A DNA stretch of 64,000 bases from Hyphomicrobiales bacterium (GTDB lineage Bacteria; Pseudomonadota; Alphaproteobacteria; Rhizobiales; Rhizobiaceae), in NCBI GenBank assembly GCA_900468805.1, contig UEIF01000009.1:1-64000 (forward strand), read 5' to 3'. The notes below the pieces were generated by a model that was not told the DNA's origin, did no database searches, and saw only the letters and a program-made list of their open reading frames with translations. The position numbers and the translations under genes were made by a program. Of the stretch, positions 16,042 through 25,117 are shown piece after piece. Every line of letters begins with the position of its first letter. Within the stretch, counting starts at the first letter, position 1.

Positions 16042-16056
16042 GTAAGGGAGCCTTAC
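16042..16056. promoter_or_regulatory. inverted repeat upstream of the ROK regulator, possible autoregulatory operator
   Basis: GTAAGG (16042-16047) and CCTTAC (16051-16056) are perfect arms with a 3-base spacer, 28 bases before the TTG start. The extended form GGTAAG...GCCT also occurs, with a 2-base spacer, upstream of the kinase/ABC operon at 21955-21971 (read on the minus strand). Confidence 0.4.
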
Positions 16057-16083
16057 GAATAATATCATTGTTCCAGGTGTCTC

Positions 16084-17295
16084 TTGAACACAGTTTGGCA
16101 AAAGGCCAGGATCGAAGCGCCACCGCTGACCGATAGCGCGCGGGCAGTGCTGAGAACCATCGCAGGCAGCGGTCCGGCGACCAGGCCGCAACTCAGTGCG
16201 GCCCTCATGTTCTCTAAGCCGACCATGTCTGCGGCTGTCAGCGAGCTTGAACGTTTCGATCTTCTCGCGCCCGCCGGCATCAATCGCGGCTCGGTCGGGC
16301 GCACGTCCGTTGCTTACGGGCTTGGCCGCAAAGCCGGCTTCGTTGTCGGGATCGACTGCGGCACGACACATATCAATGCCGTCGCGCGCGGTCTCGATGG
16401 CATCACCTTAGCGACTGTGGAGACGCCGCTCATCGACAAATCAGCTGATGAGCGTTTCCTTGCGGTGGAAGAAGTGATCGCCCGACTGCTTTCGCAGTTC
16501 GAGGCACAATCCATGCCGTTGCGTGCTTTGGTTATCGCGCTTCCGAATATCATTTCGGCGTCGCTCGACAGAATGCCCGGGCGCGAGGTGCTGATCCCGG
16601 TTCTGGAGCGTCTTCACGCGACCTATGGGGCACCTGTCCTGCTGGAAAACAACGTCAATTGTGCCGCGCTCGCCGAATATCACGAGGGCGCGGCAAAAGA
16701 TCATTCCTTTGCGATCTACATGCAGATCGGCGTGAAGACCGGCATGGGCATCGTTCTGGACGGGCGTCTGTTTCGTGGCTTCAAGGGCGGCGCGGGTGAA
16801 ATCGGTCATCTGCCATTTCCCTGGTCGGAACGCGAGCAACCGAAATGGCAGCAAGTCGAAACTTATATGGGGTCGGCATCCCTCCTGGAGCGTACAATCG
16901 CCAGATGGCCGGGCGACGAAGGTAAGCCGCCGCAAAGTGCCAGCGAGCTTTTTGCTCGTGCGGGGCAGTCGCCGACCGCACGCGCCTTCGTCGAGCAGCA
17001 TGCGCGTGACATCGGCAATCTTGCCGCTGCCTGTGTCAGTGTTCTCGATCCGCAGCTCATCGTCCTTGGTGGCGGCGTGGGGCAGAACCCACTGCTGTTG
17101 CCGGGGGTCAGGAATGTCGTGAAGGAATTGTGCTGGCCCGTCGAGGTCGTGAATGGCCGCTTGTCTAATCAGGCGACCGTGCTCGGCGCCGTGCGTCTCG
17201 CCATGGACTATGCGATGGCAAGACTGCTCGGGGAGGAGGGAAAACCCGCCTATCTCTATTCAGATGCGCAGACATCGGATCAGGTCAGCGCCTGA
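16084..17295 (+). CDS. ROK-family transcriptional regulator (NagC/XylR type)
   Basis: 403 residues from TTG 16084. An N-terminal winged helix (about 15-75; ATRPQLSAALMFSKPTMSAA) is followed by a ROK sugar-kinase-like domain with GIDCGTTHINAVARG (phosphate loop) and GGAGEIGHLPF (ExGH region). Such regulators bind a sugar or sugar phosphate and control catabolic operons. The gene converges on, and overlaps by 16 bases, the SIS isomerase gene of the neighbouring operon, which is the likely target. Confidence 0.92.
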   Translation: MNTVWQKARIEAPPLTDSARAVLRTIAGSGPATRPQLSAALMFSKPTMSAAVSELERFDLLAPAGINRGSVGRTSVAYGLGRKAGFVVGIDCGTTHINAVARGLDGITLATVETPLIDKSADERFLAVEEVIARLLSQFEAQSMPLRALVIALPNIISASLDRMPGREVLIPVLERLHATYGAPVLLENNVNCAALAEYHEGAAKDHSFAIYMQIGVKTGMGIVLDGRLFRGFKGGAGEIGHLPFPWSEREQPKWQQVETYMGSASLLERTIARWPGDEGKPPQSASELFARAGQSPTARAFVEQHARDIGNLAAACVSVLDPQLIVLGGGVGQNPLLLPGVRNVVKELCWPVEVVNGRLSNQATVLGAVRLAMDYAMARLLGEEGKPAYLYSDAQTSDQVSA

Positions 17296-18308
17296 TCTCT
17301 GTAGACGTCGCGTTTCGTGTCCGTCTGACGATAGCGGAATTCGCAGACGGGCAGGCCGGCTTCTTCCGACAATGTAGCGATGAAGAGTTGCGCCGGGAGG
17401 GCCTGCAGGATGGCATCGCCGATGCCTTCCGAAAAGGCGGGAACATGGATAACGACCAGATTGTCGGCTTCGACCACGTCCTCGCGAGCGGTCACCAGAA
17501 CCGAGGGAATGCCGAAGGTAGCCAGATCCTGAGCGAGTTTGACCTCACGGCCGTTGCCGAAGAGCAGCACACCACTATCCTTGTCGTTCGGCTCCATCGG
17601 TCCATGCAGGAAGTTCAGCGTGTCCCAATCCTGGGCCGAAACGCGGGCCGCCTCGCGAATGAGCAGGGCCGCATATCCCGCCGTGCCGAGCGCAACACCG
17701 GCGCCAACGCAGTCGATGGACTTCTTGCCGGCCAGAAGTTTGGCCGCCTTATCGGCTTGCGCCCGCGTTTGCTTGAGTACGGCGTCAGCCCTGGCCGAAA
17801 TCTCGGCCCAGTTCGTGCCTGTAGGACGCCCGGCCTTGTCTGCCACAAGGGCTGCGCTTAGGAGCGAACCGAGGTAGCTCGTCGTGTTCGGGCCGCTGTC
17901 GGTGCCGCTTTCAGTGGCGATCATATGCTTGACCACTCGCGAAATCGGCGTGCCGTCTGACTTGGCGATGCCATAGGAGTTGGCCAAGGGGCGAAGCTCC
18001 ATCGCGCGCGTAGGCTCCTCACTGCGGCCGGAGGCGGAAAATGCGATATAGGCACCGCCCGCATCGATCGATGCATCATAGAGATCGGTGCCCGGCAGAG
18101 CGAAGGCCCGCAGACCCTGTGCGCGCATCTGAGCGGCAGCCGCGACGGCAGCATAGAGGCTGGCACCGATGCCGACCAGAACTGTCGGCCCGGCTTTTAT
18201 CGGCTCGACATCCAGTGTCTCAAGCCGCGTGGAGACGGTCCGGAAGCAGGTATTGAGGGCGGCTGGCTGCAGCGCGATCGCCTCGCGATAGGGCACTCTG
18301 TCTGTCAT
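17280..18308 (-). CDS. SIS-domain sugar phosphate isomerase/deglycase
   Basis: 342 residues from ATG 18308, the third of three nearby ATGs and the one with GGGA at good spacing. Two SIS domains are visible: the first has GPTVLVGIGASLYAAVAAAA and FSASGRSEEPTRAMEL, the second SIDCVGAGVALGTAGYAALL. The architecture is that of the GlmS isomerase half and of AgaS/FrlB-type enzymes that deaminate or deglycate amino-sugar phosphates. As last gene of an operon with a BadF-type kinase and amino acid-type ABC transporter, it probably acts on the phosphorylated import product. Confidence 0.88.
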   Translation of the reverse strand: MTDRVPYREAIALQPAALNTCFRTVSTRLETLDVEPIKAGPTVLVGIGASLYAAVAAAAQMRAQGLRAFALPGTDLYDASIDAGGAYIAFSASGRSEEPTRAMELRPLANSYGIAKSDGTPISRVVKHMIATESGTDSGPNTTSYLGSLLSAALVADKAGRPTGTNWAEISARADAVLKQTRAQADKAAKLLAGKKSIDCVGAGVALGTAGYAALLIREAARVSAQDWDTLNFLHGPMEPNDKDSGVLLFGNGREVKLAQDLATFGIPSVLVTAREDVVEADNLVVIHVPAFSEGIGDAILQALPAQLFIATLSEEAGLPVCEFRYRQTDTKRDVYRDQALT

Positions 18309-18332
18309 GATCATTCCCATATGTGTAGAGGT

Positions 18333-18360
18333 GGTGACCGGATAGATGGCTCCGGTCACC
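18333..18360 (-). other. intercistronic hairpin between binding-protein and isomerase genes
   Basis: GGTGACCGGA and TCCGGTCACC pair perfectly (10 base pairs) over an 8-base loop. There is no T tract after it on the minus strand, so it more likely stabilises the upstream binding-protein mRNA or lowers readthrough than terminates fully. Confidence 0.55.
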
Positions 18361-18376
18361 TGCTTTGGTGCATCTC

Positions 18377-19267
18377 TCAATCGAGCTTCATGTAGTCGGC
18401 AAAGCGGGCAGCATCATTGATGGTGACCTTGTCGAGCTTGTTTTCGCCGAGGCCCCACTTCTCGAAGATTTTGGCATAGCTTCCGTCATCGATCATCGAC
18501 TGCATGGTTGCGGCAAGCGCATCGCGAAGCTCCGGGCTCTCCTTGCTGACGAGCATCGCCTGGTAGCCGACGGCATATTGAGCGCCCGTGATGAGCTCCA
18601 GTTTCTTGTTGCTTTCCGGCTGGTGCTGCAGGCTGTAGGCGGCGACACCGGTCGTATCCATGGAAAGATCGACGCGGCCGCTCTGGAGAGCGATCTTGAT
18701 CTGGTCGTTCGACGGGAACTGCATGACGTTGAGCGGCCTGTCAGCCGGGCACAGGCCCTTCTGCTTGTCGAGAAGCTGAAGAGGGATCGATCCCTGGACG
18801 GCGCCGGCATTCAGACCGCAGGCATCCTTCAGCTTGTGCACGCCCTTGGGATTACCTTCGAGAACGATGATGCTGGTGCCTTCAAGCATGTAGTTGACCA
18901 CATCGACGATCTTTTCGCGCTCGGCGAAATCGCCGAAAGCCGACATGCCCATGTCGAAACGGCCGGCCTGGATGCCCGGAATGATGCTGGCGAACTGCGC
19001 CGGCATGTCAGTGAACTTGACGCCGAGGCGTGCGCCCATTTCCTCGCGAAGCTCGCGCTCGAGGCCGATGATCGTCTTGTTGTCCTCGCCGTAAAAGTCA
19101 TAGGGGGGCGTTTGTGGCTCGGTACCATTCTTGATCTCGCCGGCCGATTTGATCTTCTCCGGCAACATATCGTGCAGCTTCTGATCGACGCCGGCCGCAA
19201 AGGCGGTGCTGTTGGCAAGTATGGCTGCAGCTGCGATCATGATCGCCAGATTGGTCTTCCCTGTCAT
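18377..19267 (-). CDS. ABC transporter substrate-binding protein (polar amino acid family 3)
   Basis: 296 residues from ATG 19267 (AAGGGG upstream). A signal peptide (TNLAIMIAAAAILANSTAFA) is followed by an SBP_bac_3 domain with YDFYGEDNKTIIGLERELRE, GIQAGRFDMGMSAF and ALQSGRVDLSMDTTGVAAY. Two Cys residues (in KDACGL and KGLCPA) could form a disulfide. Periplasmic. This family binds amino acids, but relatives in catabolic clusters bind opines, amino sugars or Amadori compounds. With a sugar kinase and an SIS protein in the operon, a sugar-containing ligand is likely. Confidence 0.92.
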   Translation of the reverse strand: MTGKTNLAIMIAAAAILANSTAFAAGVDQKLHDMLPEKIKSAGEIKNGTEPQTPPYDFYGEDNKTIIGLERELREEMGARLGVKFTDMPAQFASIIPGIQAGRFDMGMSAFGDFAEREKIVDVVNYMLEGTSIIVLEGNPKGVHKLKDACGLNAGAVQGSIPLQLLDKQKGLCPADRPLNVMQFPSNDQIKIALQSGRVDLSMDTTGVAAYSLQHQPESNKKLELITGAQYAVGYQAMLVSKESPELRDALAATMQSMIDDGSYAKIFEKWGLGENKLDKVTINDAARFADYMKLD

Positions 19268-19332
19268 GTCATTCCCCTTTTCTTGATGCACGTGGAGGAC
19301 GTGCGGCCTTTTGCTCTGGTGCCTGCCCGCGG

Positions 19333-20121
19333 TCAGTGCATCCGTCGCAAGAATGCTTGGGTTCGTTCCTGTCTCGGATTGTCGAGGACCTCGCGTGCCG
19401 GTCCCTCCTCGACGACAACGCCCTGATCCATGAAGACCACGCGGTCGGCGACCTCGCGGGCGAAGGTGAGTTCGTGAGTGACGACGATCATCGTCATGCC
19501 GTCGGAAGCAAGCTTGCGCATGACACCAAGCACTTCGCCGACAAGTTCGGGGTCGAGTGCGGAGGTGGGTTCGTCGAAAAGCATGAGCTTCGGGTTCATG
19601 GCGAGCGCCCGGGCGATCGCCGCGCGCTGCTGCTGCCCTCCGGACAATTGATAGGGGTATGCGTCGCCGCGCCCCTCAAGGTCCACCATCTTCAAAAGTT
19701 TCCGGGCGTCGGTGAGCGCCTCTTCACGCGTCAGGCCGCGATTGAGGATCGGTGCCTGGGAAATGTTGGTCAGGGCATCTTGATGAGCAAAGAGATTGAA
19801 GCGCTGGAACACCATGCCGATGTCACGACGCTGGACCGCCAGCTCCTTGCCACTCATTTCATGCAGCGTGCCGCCGCGCTCGCGATAGCCGATGAGCTGG
19901 CCATCGACGAGAATGCGGCCGCTCGTCATCCGCTCCAGATGGTTGATGCACCGAAGAAAGGTCGATTTGCCACTGCCAGAAGGTCCAAGCAGGCAGACGA
20001 CCTCTCCTTTTTTGACCGAGAGATTGATGCCTTTGAGTACTTCGAGTGAGCCGAAAGACTTGTGGACGTCGATCGCCTCGATGATGGGCGAGGTTGGGGA
20101 GGGGGTGCTGAGGGCGCTCAT
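19333..20121 (-). CDS. ABC transporter ATP-binding protein (HisP/GlnQ type)
   Basis: 262 residues. Walker [13 protein letters not shown] loop FQRFNLF, signature [15 protein letters not shown], Walker [13 protein letters not shown] and the H loop VVTHEL are all present. The start overlaps the end of the permease gene by 4 bases. It drives the adjacent permease and binding protein. Confidence 0.94.
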   Translation of the reverse strand: MSALSTPSPTSPIIEAIDVHKSFGSLEVLKGINLSVKKGEVVCLLGPSGSGKSTFLRCINHLERMTSGRILVDGQLIGYRERGGTLHEMSGKELAVQRRDIGMVFQRFNLFAHQDALTNISQAPILNRGLTREEALTDARKLLKMVDLEGRGDAYPYQLSGGQQQRAAIARALAMNPKLMLFDEPTSALDPELVGEVLGVMRKLASDGMTMIVVTHELTFAREVADRVVFMDQGVVVEEGPAREVLDNPRQERTQAFLRRMH

Positions 20122-20984
20122 CCGTTTCTCCCGTCGGCGCGCATGAGGCGAAGAGCGCTCCGCCAGAGGCCGGGCGCCTGTTGTGTCGATTTTCCGAGAC
20201 GTCGCTCGATGAGGTATTGGATGGCCGACGCTACCGTCGTCATGACGAGGTACCAGATGCTTGCCACAATCAGCAGCTCGATGATCAGGAAGTTTCGCGC
20301 ATAGATGTTCTGCGCGCGGGTCAACAGATCCTGGGCCGCGACGACCGAAACGAGCGAGGTCGTCTTCAGCATGGAGATCGTCTGATTGCCGATCGGCGGA
20401 ATGATGACGCGAAGCGCCTGCGGAAAGATGATCCGCACTATGGATTGGGCCGGCGTATAGCCGAGTGCCTTGGCAGCTTCATGCTGGCCGCTGTCGACTG
20501 CAAGTAACCCGCCGCGAATGATCTCCGCCATATAGGCCGCCTCGTTGAGGCTGAGGGCGAGCAGCGCGGCGACGAAAGCGGTCACGATCACATTGGTGTC
20601 GAGGTGAAACGAGCCGATGTCGATGCTCGGGATGAAGAGCTGGATGTTGAACCAGAAGATGATCTGGACGAGCAACGGTGTGCCGCGAAAGAACCAGATA
20701 TAAAGGCTCGCAAAGCCTGATAGGACGGGGTTGGGCGAAAGCCGCATGGTTGCGAGGATCGCGCCAGCCACGATACTGATGACCATCGACAGGACGGTAA
20801 AGAGGATTGTCAGCCTGATGCCGTCAAGGATCGTCTCGTCGAAGAGATATTGCGGAATGGCAGACCAAGTGACGTGCCGGCTCGTGCCCACCATGAATAT
20901 CAGCAGAGCGACGATGGCTATGAGAAGGGCCGCTGCTACGCGCTGCCCCCAGTTTCTCGCCGGGATGATCTTCTGTGGCGTCAT
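20118..20984 (-). CDS. ABC transporter permease (HisM/GlnP type)
   Basis: 288 residues with a strong ribosome site (GGGAGAG). A polar N-terminus and a first helix ([18 protein letters not shown]) precede the BPD_transp_1 domain, whose EAA loop reads [21 protein letters not shown] single permease gene implies a homodimer. It overlaps the kinase gene and the ATPase gene by 4 bases each, so the operon is tightly packed. Confidence 0.93.
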   Translation of the reverse strand: MTPQKIIPARNWGQRVAAALLIAIVALLIFMVGTSRHVTWSAIPQYLFDETILDGIRLTILFTVLSMVISIVAGAILATMRLSPNPVLSGFASLYIWFFRGTPLLVQIIFWFNIQLFIPSIDIGSFHLDTNVIVTAFVAALLALSLNEAAYMAEIIRGGLLAVDSGQHEAAKALGYTPAQSIVRIIFPQALRVIIPPIGNQTISMLKTTSLVSVVAAQDLLTRAQNIYARNFLIIELLIVASIWYLVMTTVASAIQYLIERRLGKSTQQAPGLWRSALRLMRADGRNG

Positions 20985-21937
20985 GCAGCTCTCCCGTCAT
21001 TGTCGGCTTTCAGCACTCCACCGGCATGCGGCAATGGCAAATCCTCAGGCAGGCCGCCGGCGTTCAGTTTCCGCGCGAGCGCGATGGCTCCGAAAACGGG
21101 CGGATCTCTCAGCAGCGTCAGCTCCATGTCGGGTAGTCGGTGGGCGAGGGCGGCTTGGAAGGCGGAAAGCAGCCGGGGCTGGTTGGTGATGACGCCGCCT
21201 CCGGTCACGACGGCGTTCTGCGGCGCACCGCGTGCGACGAGCTGCTCGACAAGCCGGGAAAGCGAAGCGCCCGCGTCGGCGATGACCTTGCTGCCGATCT
21301 TCGAGCCGCCTTCGGCCGCTTCGAAAACCAGGGGTGCGAATTGTCCGATACCGGCGGCGCTCCCGAACTCCGCAAGTGCGCGGCCGATCTCGATCGGCGA
21401 GGAGATAGACAGCGCATCAAGAAGGGTTTGACCGAGGAGATCCAGCGTGTTGCCCTCGTCAAGCGACAGGCGAACGGAACGGGCCGCTTCGCGGACCAGC
21501 CCGCTAGCACTTCCCTCGTCGCCAAGATACCAGCCCCATCCGCCGGCCGCGATCATCCGCCTCTGCCGATCGCGAGAGACCGCTATCGACCCCGTGCCGC
21601 TGATGACCGAAATGCCGCTTGTCTTGCCGGAGGCCGGCAGCAGCAGTTCGGAATCATTGAGCACGAGAACATTGCCCGTCAGCAGCTGTGAAAGTCTCGC
21701 CTGAAGCGCAAGCCGGTCCTCGTCACTGTCGCATCCGTGTGCGCCGACGACGGTTGCCGTCGGCATCGATTCGCCAGCCGTTGCGAGAATCAATGAAGCA
21801 AGAGCTCTGGCATCCGAATCGTGATCGGTCCTGCCGCGCCATTCCGTCGTCAGCACATGCTTTTCGCCAACGACGCCGCCATTTTCCTCAGTGAGGATCT
21901 GCGTCTTCGTGCCTCCGATATCAATACCAGCAATCAT
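20981..21937 (-). CDS. BadF/BadG-type ATPase, N-acetylglucosamine kinase-like
   Basis: 318 residues. The N-terminal phosphate loop is AGIDIGGTKTQIL; a second motif SVISGTGSIAV and GWGWYLGDEGSASGLVREA match the eukaryotic-type GlcNAc kinase/BadF family; a late GGGVITNQPRLL segment binds adenosine. Family members phosphorylate N-acetylglucosamine, glucosamine and related sugars. It is the first gene of the operon with an amino acid-type ABC transporter and an SIS isomerase, so it probably phosphorylates the imported compound in the cytoplasm. Confidence 0.88.
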   Translation of the reverse strand: MIAGIDIGGTKTQILTEENGGVVGEKHVLTTEWRGRTDHDSDARALASLILATAGESMPTATVVGAHGCDSDEDRLALQARLSQLLTGNVLVLNDSELLLPASGKTSGISVISGTGSIAVSRDRQRRMIAAGGWGWYLGDEGSASGLVREAARSVRLSLDEGNTLDLLGQTLLDALSISSPIEIGRALAEFGSAAGIGQFAPLVFEAAEGGSKIGSKVIADAGASLSRLVEQLVARGAPQNAVVTGGGVITNQPRLLSAFQAALAHRLPDMELTLLRDPPVFGAIALARKLNAGGLPEDLPLPHAGGVLKADNDGRAA

Positions 21938-21954
21938 TTGTATCCATCCATTCG

Positions 21955-21971
21955 TTAGGCAACTTACCTAA
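21955..21971. promoter_or_regulatory. inverted repeat upstream of the kinase/ABC operon, possible ROK operator
   Basis: TTAGG (21955-21959) and CCTAA (21967-21971) with a 7-base spacer, 17 bases upstream of the operon's first ATG. On the minus strand it reads TTAGGTAAGTTGCCTAA, sharing GGTAAG-N2/3-GCCT with the repeat before the ROK gene. Confidence 0.45.
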
Positions 21972-22160
21972 TTAAAATGCATGCGCAAGCGTTAATTTTG
22001 CCTGCAGCGCTGTAGTCGGCCCTGGAGGAGCGGTGAACATGGGGTGGAAGGCTTTGATTTTATGGGCGAAGTTCGAGCTGAATTCGGCCAGGGGACAGGA
22101 GATTTAGCGGATGGGTCTCCGCCGCTCAGGGAGCCATTTTTTTGCCTCACGAGCCCCGCG

Positions 22161-22232
22161 TTAACGATTTGTTAACCATGAAGCAGCTACTGCTTTTAAA
22201 TCGAAATTAACCAAGTTTACTAACGTGTTAAC
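22161..22232 (+). promoter_or_regulatory. CtrA-type boxes upstream of minC
   Basis: Two exact TTAA-N7-TTAA(C) boxes: 22161-22175 (spacer CGATTTG) and 22196-22210 (spacer ATCGAAA). A third near match, TTAC-N7-TTAAC at 22217-22232, overlaps the presumed GTG start. CtrA is the master cell-cycle regulator of Alphaproteobacteria and is known to act on min genes in Sinorhizobium meliloti. Confidence 0.65.
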
Positions 22233-22974
22233 TGACGCACGCTCCATTCGTATCAAAGGCAGGTCGTTTCTGGCGGTCGTGCTCACACCGGATCTGCCGT
22301 TCGAGGACTGGCTCACGCGGCTTGACGACCTCGCTGCACGCTCTGCTGGGTTCTTTCTTGGCAGGCCTGTCGTTCTCGATGTGAGCGAGCTCTCGCTCGA
22401 CCGCGCCGTATTGAAAGCGATGGTTGCAGCTCTCGGCGAGCGTGGCGTGAGGGTTATGGGTATCGAAGGCGCACGGCCATCTCAGCTCGACGCCAGCATG
22501 CCGCCGGGCATGGTCGGAGGTCGCCCCGCCGCTGACGTAGAAATGCCCGCAGCTGATGCCCAGGCTGAAGCGCAGAAGCCACGCAAGGCGGAGCCTGCGG
22601 AGGTTCGTCGGGAGGTTCCTGCGCCATCGGTTGTGCGCGCTGCTCCGTCGTCGCTGGTTCTGCACGAGCCTGTGCGTTCCGGCCAGTCGATCGTGTTTCC
22701 GGAAGGCGACGTGACGGTCATCGGATCTATCGCTTCGGGAGCGGAGGTGATCGCTGGTGGCTCGATCCATGTTTATGGCGCGCTTCGCGGACGGGCGCTC
22801 GCCGGATCGATCGGCAATTCGGCGGCGCGAATTTTCTGCCGCAAACTGGAGGCCGAGCTTCTGGCGATCGACGGGATTTACAAGACGGCAGACGATCTGC
22901 CGGCAAACTTGCGCGGTCAGCCTGCGCAATTGTGGCTTGAGGACGACGCGATCATGGCATCGCGACTGGTCTAA
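22225..22974 (+). CDS. minC: septum site-determining protein MinC
   Basis: 249 residues. The N-terminal domain (about 1-100) has SIRIKGRSFLAVVL and FFLGRPVVLDVSELSLDRAV; a variable Pro/Ala linker (about 105-145) follows; the C-terminal beta-helix has SGQSIVFPEGDVTVIGSIAS and GGSIHVYGALRGRALAG. MinC inhibits FtsZ assembly when recruited by MinD. GTG 22225 is the only early start in frame, since no ATG occurs before the domain, and it has no clear ribosome site. First gene of minCDE. Confidence 0.93.
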   Translation: MLTDARSIRIKGRSFLAVVLTPDLPFEDWLTRLDDLAARSAGFFLGRPVVLDVSELSLDRAVLKAMVAALGERGVRVMGIEGARPSQLDASMPPGMVGGRPAADVEMPAADAQAEAQKPRKAEPAEVRREVPAPSVVRAAPSSLVLHEPVRSGQSIVFPEGDVTVIGSIASGAEVIAGGSIHVYGALRGRALAGSIGNSAARIFCRKLEAELLAIDGIYKTADDLPANLRGQPAQLWLEDDAIMASRLV

Positions 22975-23004
22975 CAGGGTGAATGGTTGAAACAGGAGAG
23001 GGAT

Positions 23005-23820
23005 ATGGGAAAAGTCATTGTTGTAACCTCGGGTAAAGGTGGCGTTGGCAAGACAACCTCGACTGCAGCGTTGGGGGCGGCGCTGGCGCAAAGGAACGAG
23101 AAGGTCGTCGTCGTCGACTTCGACGTCGGCCTTCGCAACCTCGATCTCGTCATGGGCGCTGAGCGCCGTGTCGTCTATGACATGATCAATGTCATCCAGG
23201 GCGAGGCGAAGCTGACCCAGGCGCTGATCCGCGACAAGCGGCTGGAAACGCTGTTTCTGCTGCCCGCATCGCAGACTCGCGATAAGGATTGCCTTACCGC
23301 TGAAGGTGTCGAGCGCGTCGTCAACGAATTGAAGACGCATTTCGACTGGGTTATCTGCGACAGCCCCGCCGGCATCGAGCGCGGCGCAACGCTTGCGATG
23401 CGTCATGCCGATATCGCCGTCATCGTCACCAATCCGGAAGTCTCCTCGGTGCGTGATTCCGATCGCATCATCGGTCTTCTGGATGCCAAGACGGAAAAGG
23501 CAGAAAGAGGCGAGCGCATTGAAAAGCACCTGCTTCTGACCCGCTACGATGTCACCCGCGCCGAACGCGGCGATATGCTGAAGGTGGATGACGTGCTCGA
23601 GATTCTGTCGATCCCGCTGCTCGGCATCATTCCGGAAAGCATGGATGTGCTGCGCGCTTCCAACCTCGGCGCTCCGGTCACGCTTGCGGACCAGAATAGC
23701 GCCCCGGCAAGGGCCTATTTCGAAGCGGTCCGTCGCCTTTCGGGCGAAGTTCTCCCGGTGACGGTACCCGGCGAGAAGCGCGGCCTGTTCGGCAAGATCT
23801 TCGGACGGAGGGCAGCATGA
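23005..23820 (+). CDS. minD: septum site-determining ATPase MinD
   Basis: 271 residues from ATG 23005 (GGAGAGGG upstream). The deviant Walker [11 protein letters not shown], the switch region [13 protein letters not shown] and [13 protein letters not shown] identify MinD. The last residues, [12 protein letters not shown], are the amphipathic membrane-targeting helix. MinD binds the membrane with ATP, recruits MinC and is released by MinE. The stop overlaps the minE start by 4 bases. Confidence 0.97.
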   Translation: MGKVIVVTSGKGGVGKTTSTAALGAALAQRNEKVVVVDFDVGLRNLDLVMGAERRVVYDMINVIQGEAKLTQALIRDKRLETLFLLPASQTRDKDCLTAEGVERVVNELKTHFDWVICDSPAGIERGATLAMRHADIAVIVTNPEVSSVRDSDRIIGLLDAKTEKAERGERIEKHLLLTRYDVTRAERGDMLKVDDVLEILSIPLLGIIPESMDVLRASNLGAPVTLADQNSAPARAYFEAVRRLSGEVLPVTVPGEKRGLFGKIFGRRAA

Positions 23821-24074
23821 GCGTATTTGATTTCTTTCAGAAGAAGAAAACTGCGCCGATCGCGCGCGAGCGCCTGCAACTGCTGCTAGCGCACGAACGC
23901 GTGTCCCCCGGCTCGGATCTCGTGTCTCTTCTCAGAGAGGAGATCCTCGCGGTTATCGCCAAACACGTCGAAATCGAAGGTGATCGCCTGCAGATAAGGA
24001 TCGATCGCGGCGAGAATTTTTCGATTCTCGAAATCGATGTGGAGATTCCAGCCAAGGCCGCTCGGGCGGCTTGA
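23817..24074 (+). CDS. minE: cell division topological specificity factor MinE
   Basis: 85 residues beginning [20 protein letters not shown], the membrane-binding and anti-MinCD part, followed by the dimerisation domain ([20 protein letters not shown] and ILEIDVEIP). It stimulates MinD ATPase to drive pole-to-pole oscillation. It is coupled to minD through an ATGA overlap. Confidence 0.96.
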   Translation: MSVFDFFQKKKTAPIARERLQLLLAHERVSPGSDLVSLLREEILAVIAKHVEIEGDRLQIRIDRGENFSILEIDVEIPAKAARAA

Positions 24075-24087
24075 GCTTCGAATGCAG

Positions 24088-24119
24088 GTATCCGGGAGAC
24101 GGAAATGCTTCCCGGATAC
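24088..24119. terminator. hairpin between convergent minE and rpiR-type genes
   Basis: GTATCCGGGA (24088-24097) and TCCCGGATAC (24110-24119) form a perfect 10-base-pair stem with a 12-base loop. It lies 13 bases past the minE stop. There is no T tract on either side, so it may need a factor or act mainly in mRNA stability. Confidence 0.5.
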
Positions 24120-24177
24120 AACTCGGCGATCATCGGGTGAACCGCAGGCGCGGTCAGTCGTTTCCAGGGTTTTGGCG

Positions 24178-25080
24178 CTACAGAATCACCGGCGATAGAC
24201 CGCGGTCCGCGCGGAACGCCTTGAAACTGCTGAGTGCCCGCAGCGAGCGGCCGTCATCAATGGCGGCAAGATCGAGAATGACGGCGTTGGCGATCGTCAT
24301 GGGAACGACAAGAGACTGCGATTCGCCAGCTTCGCCACGGGAAACCGAGATCTGCCGATCGGGCGCGGGGTCGATGCGGGCGCTGAGCAGATCAGTCAGT
24401 GCCAGAACCTTGGCGCCTCCTTCGGCTGCGACCTTCCTGATCTGATGGATGAGTGGTGAAGCCTTGCGGAAGGCGAAGAGCCAGACGACATCGCCCGGTC
24501 CCAACGTCGCCAGCGCTTCAGCGATCAGGTGCATCTGGCTCCCGAGATCGATTGACGGATAGCCAGACCGATTGAGCCTGAGTGCGATGAGTGAGGAAAG
24601 GGCGGCGGAATGACCGCGCCCGAAGACAAACACCCGGCGACAATCGCGCAACACTTCAGAAAACCCCCTGACATCGGCGTCCGCTACAGCGTTTCTGACC
24701 TGCTGAAGTGCAGCAATTTCACTGTCGAGCACAGAGGAAAGGACACCGCCTTCCTCCGCCCGGACGAGACGGGCGGCCATGCGGGCGGCCGGGCTTTCGA
24801 AATCGCCGCCACCTTCGATGAGATTGGCCTGCAGGAAAGTCCTGAATTCAGGATAGCCCTTGAAACCGAGACGGCGCGCCAGCCGTACGGCCGAAGCCGG
24901 ATGCACACCGGCGCGGAAGGAGACAGTCTTGCCGTTTTCCATCGCTGCGCGGATCGGGTCCTGCATCATCACGTCGAGAAGGCGTGTGTCGGCCTCGGTG
25001 AGCTTTGTCGAATTGCGGCTGATAAGATCGCCGAGAAGTTGCGGAATTTCGTTCGGTCTTTCCATCGCATCACGTCTCAT
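24178..25080 (-). CDS. MurR/RpiR-family transcriptional regulator
   Basis: 300 residues from ATG 25080. The N-terminal HTH_6 domain (about 5-80) includes VSFRAGVHPASAVRLARRLG; the SIS domain (about 130-260) has RRVFVFGRGHSAALSSLIAL and PGDVVWLFAFRKASPLIHQI. Such proteins sense phosphosugars. The gene lies 37 bases after ugpC on the same strand and may be part of that operon, making it a candidate regulator of glycerol-phosphate uptake; this is inference. Confidence 0.9.
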   Translation of the reverse strand: MRRDAMERPNEIPQLLGDLISRNSTKLTEADTRLLDVMMQDPIRAAMENGKTVSFRAGVHPASAVRLARRLGFKGYPEFRTFLQANLIEGGGDFESPAARMAARLVRAEEGGVLSSVLDSEIAALQQVRNAVADADVRGFSEVLRDCRRVFVFGRGHSAALSSLIALRLNRSGYPSIDLGSQMHLIAEALATLGPGDVVWLFAFRKASPLIHQIRKVAAEGGAKVLALTDLLSARIDPAPDRQISVSRGEAGESQSLVVPMTIANAVILDLAAIDDGRSLRALSSFKAFRADRGLSPVIL

Positions 25081-25117
25081 GGAGCAGCTTTTCGGGGCCG
25101 GGACCAGTCAGCGGCGT

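Noticed and set aside
22228..23529. 433-codon open frame antisense to minC and minD
   Set aside because: It mirrors strongly coded genes in a GC-rich genome; no ribosome site, and composition is that of an antisense frame.
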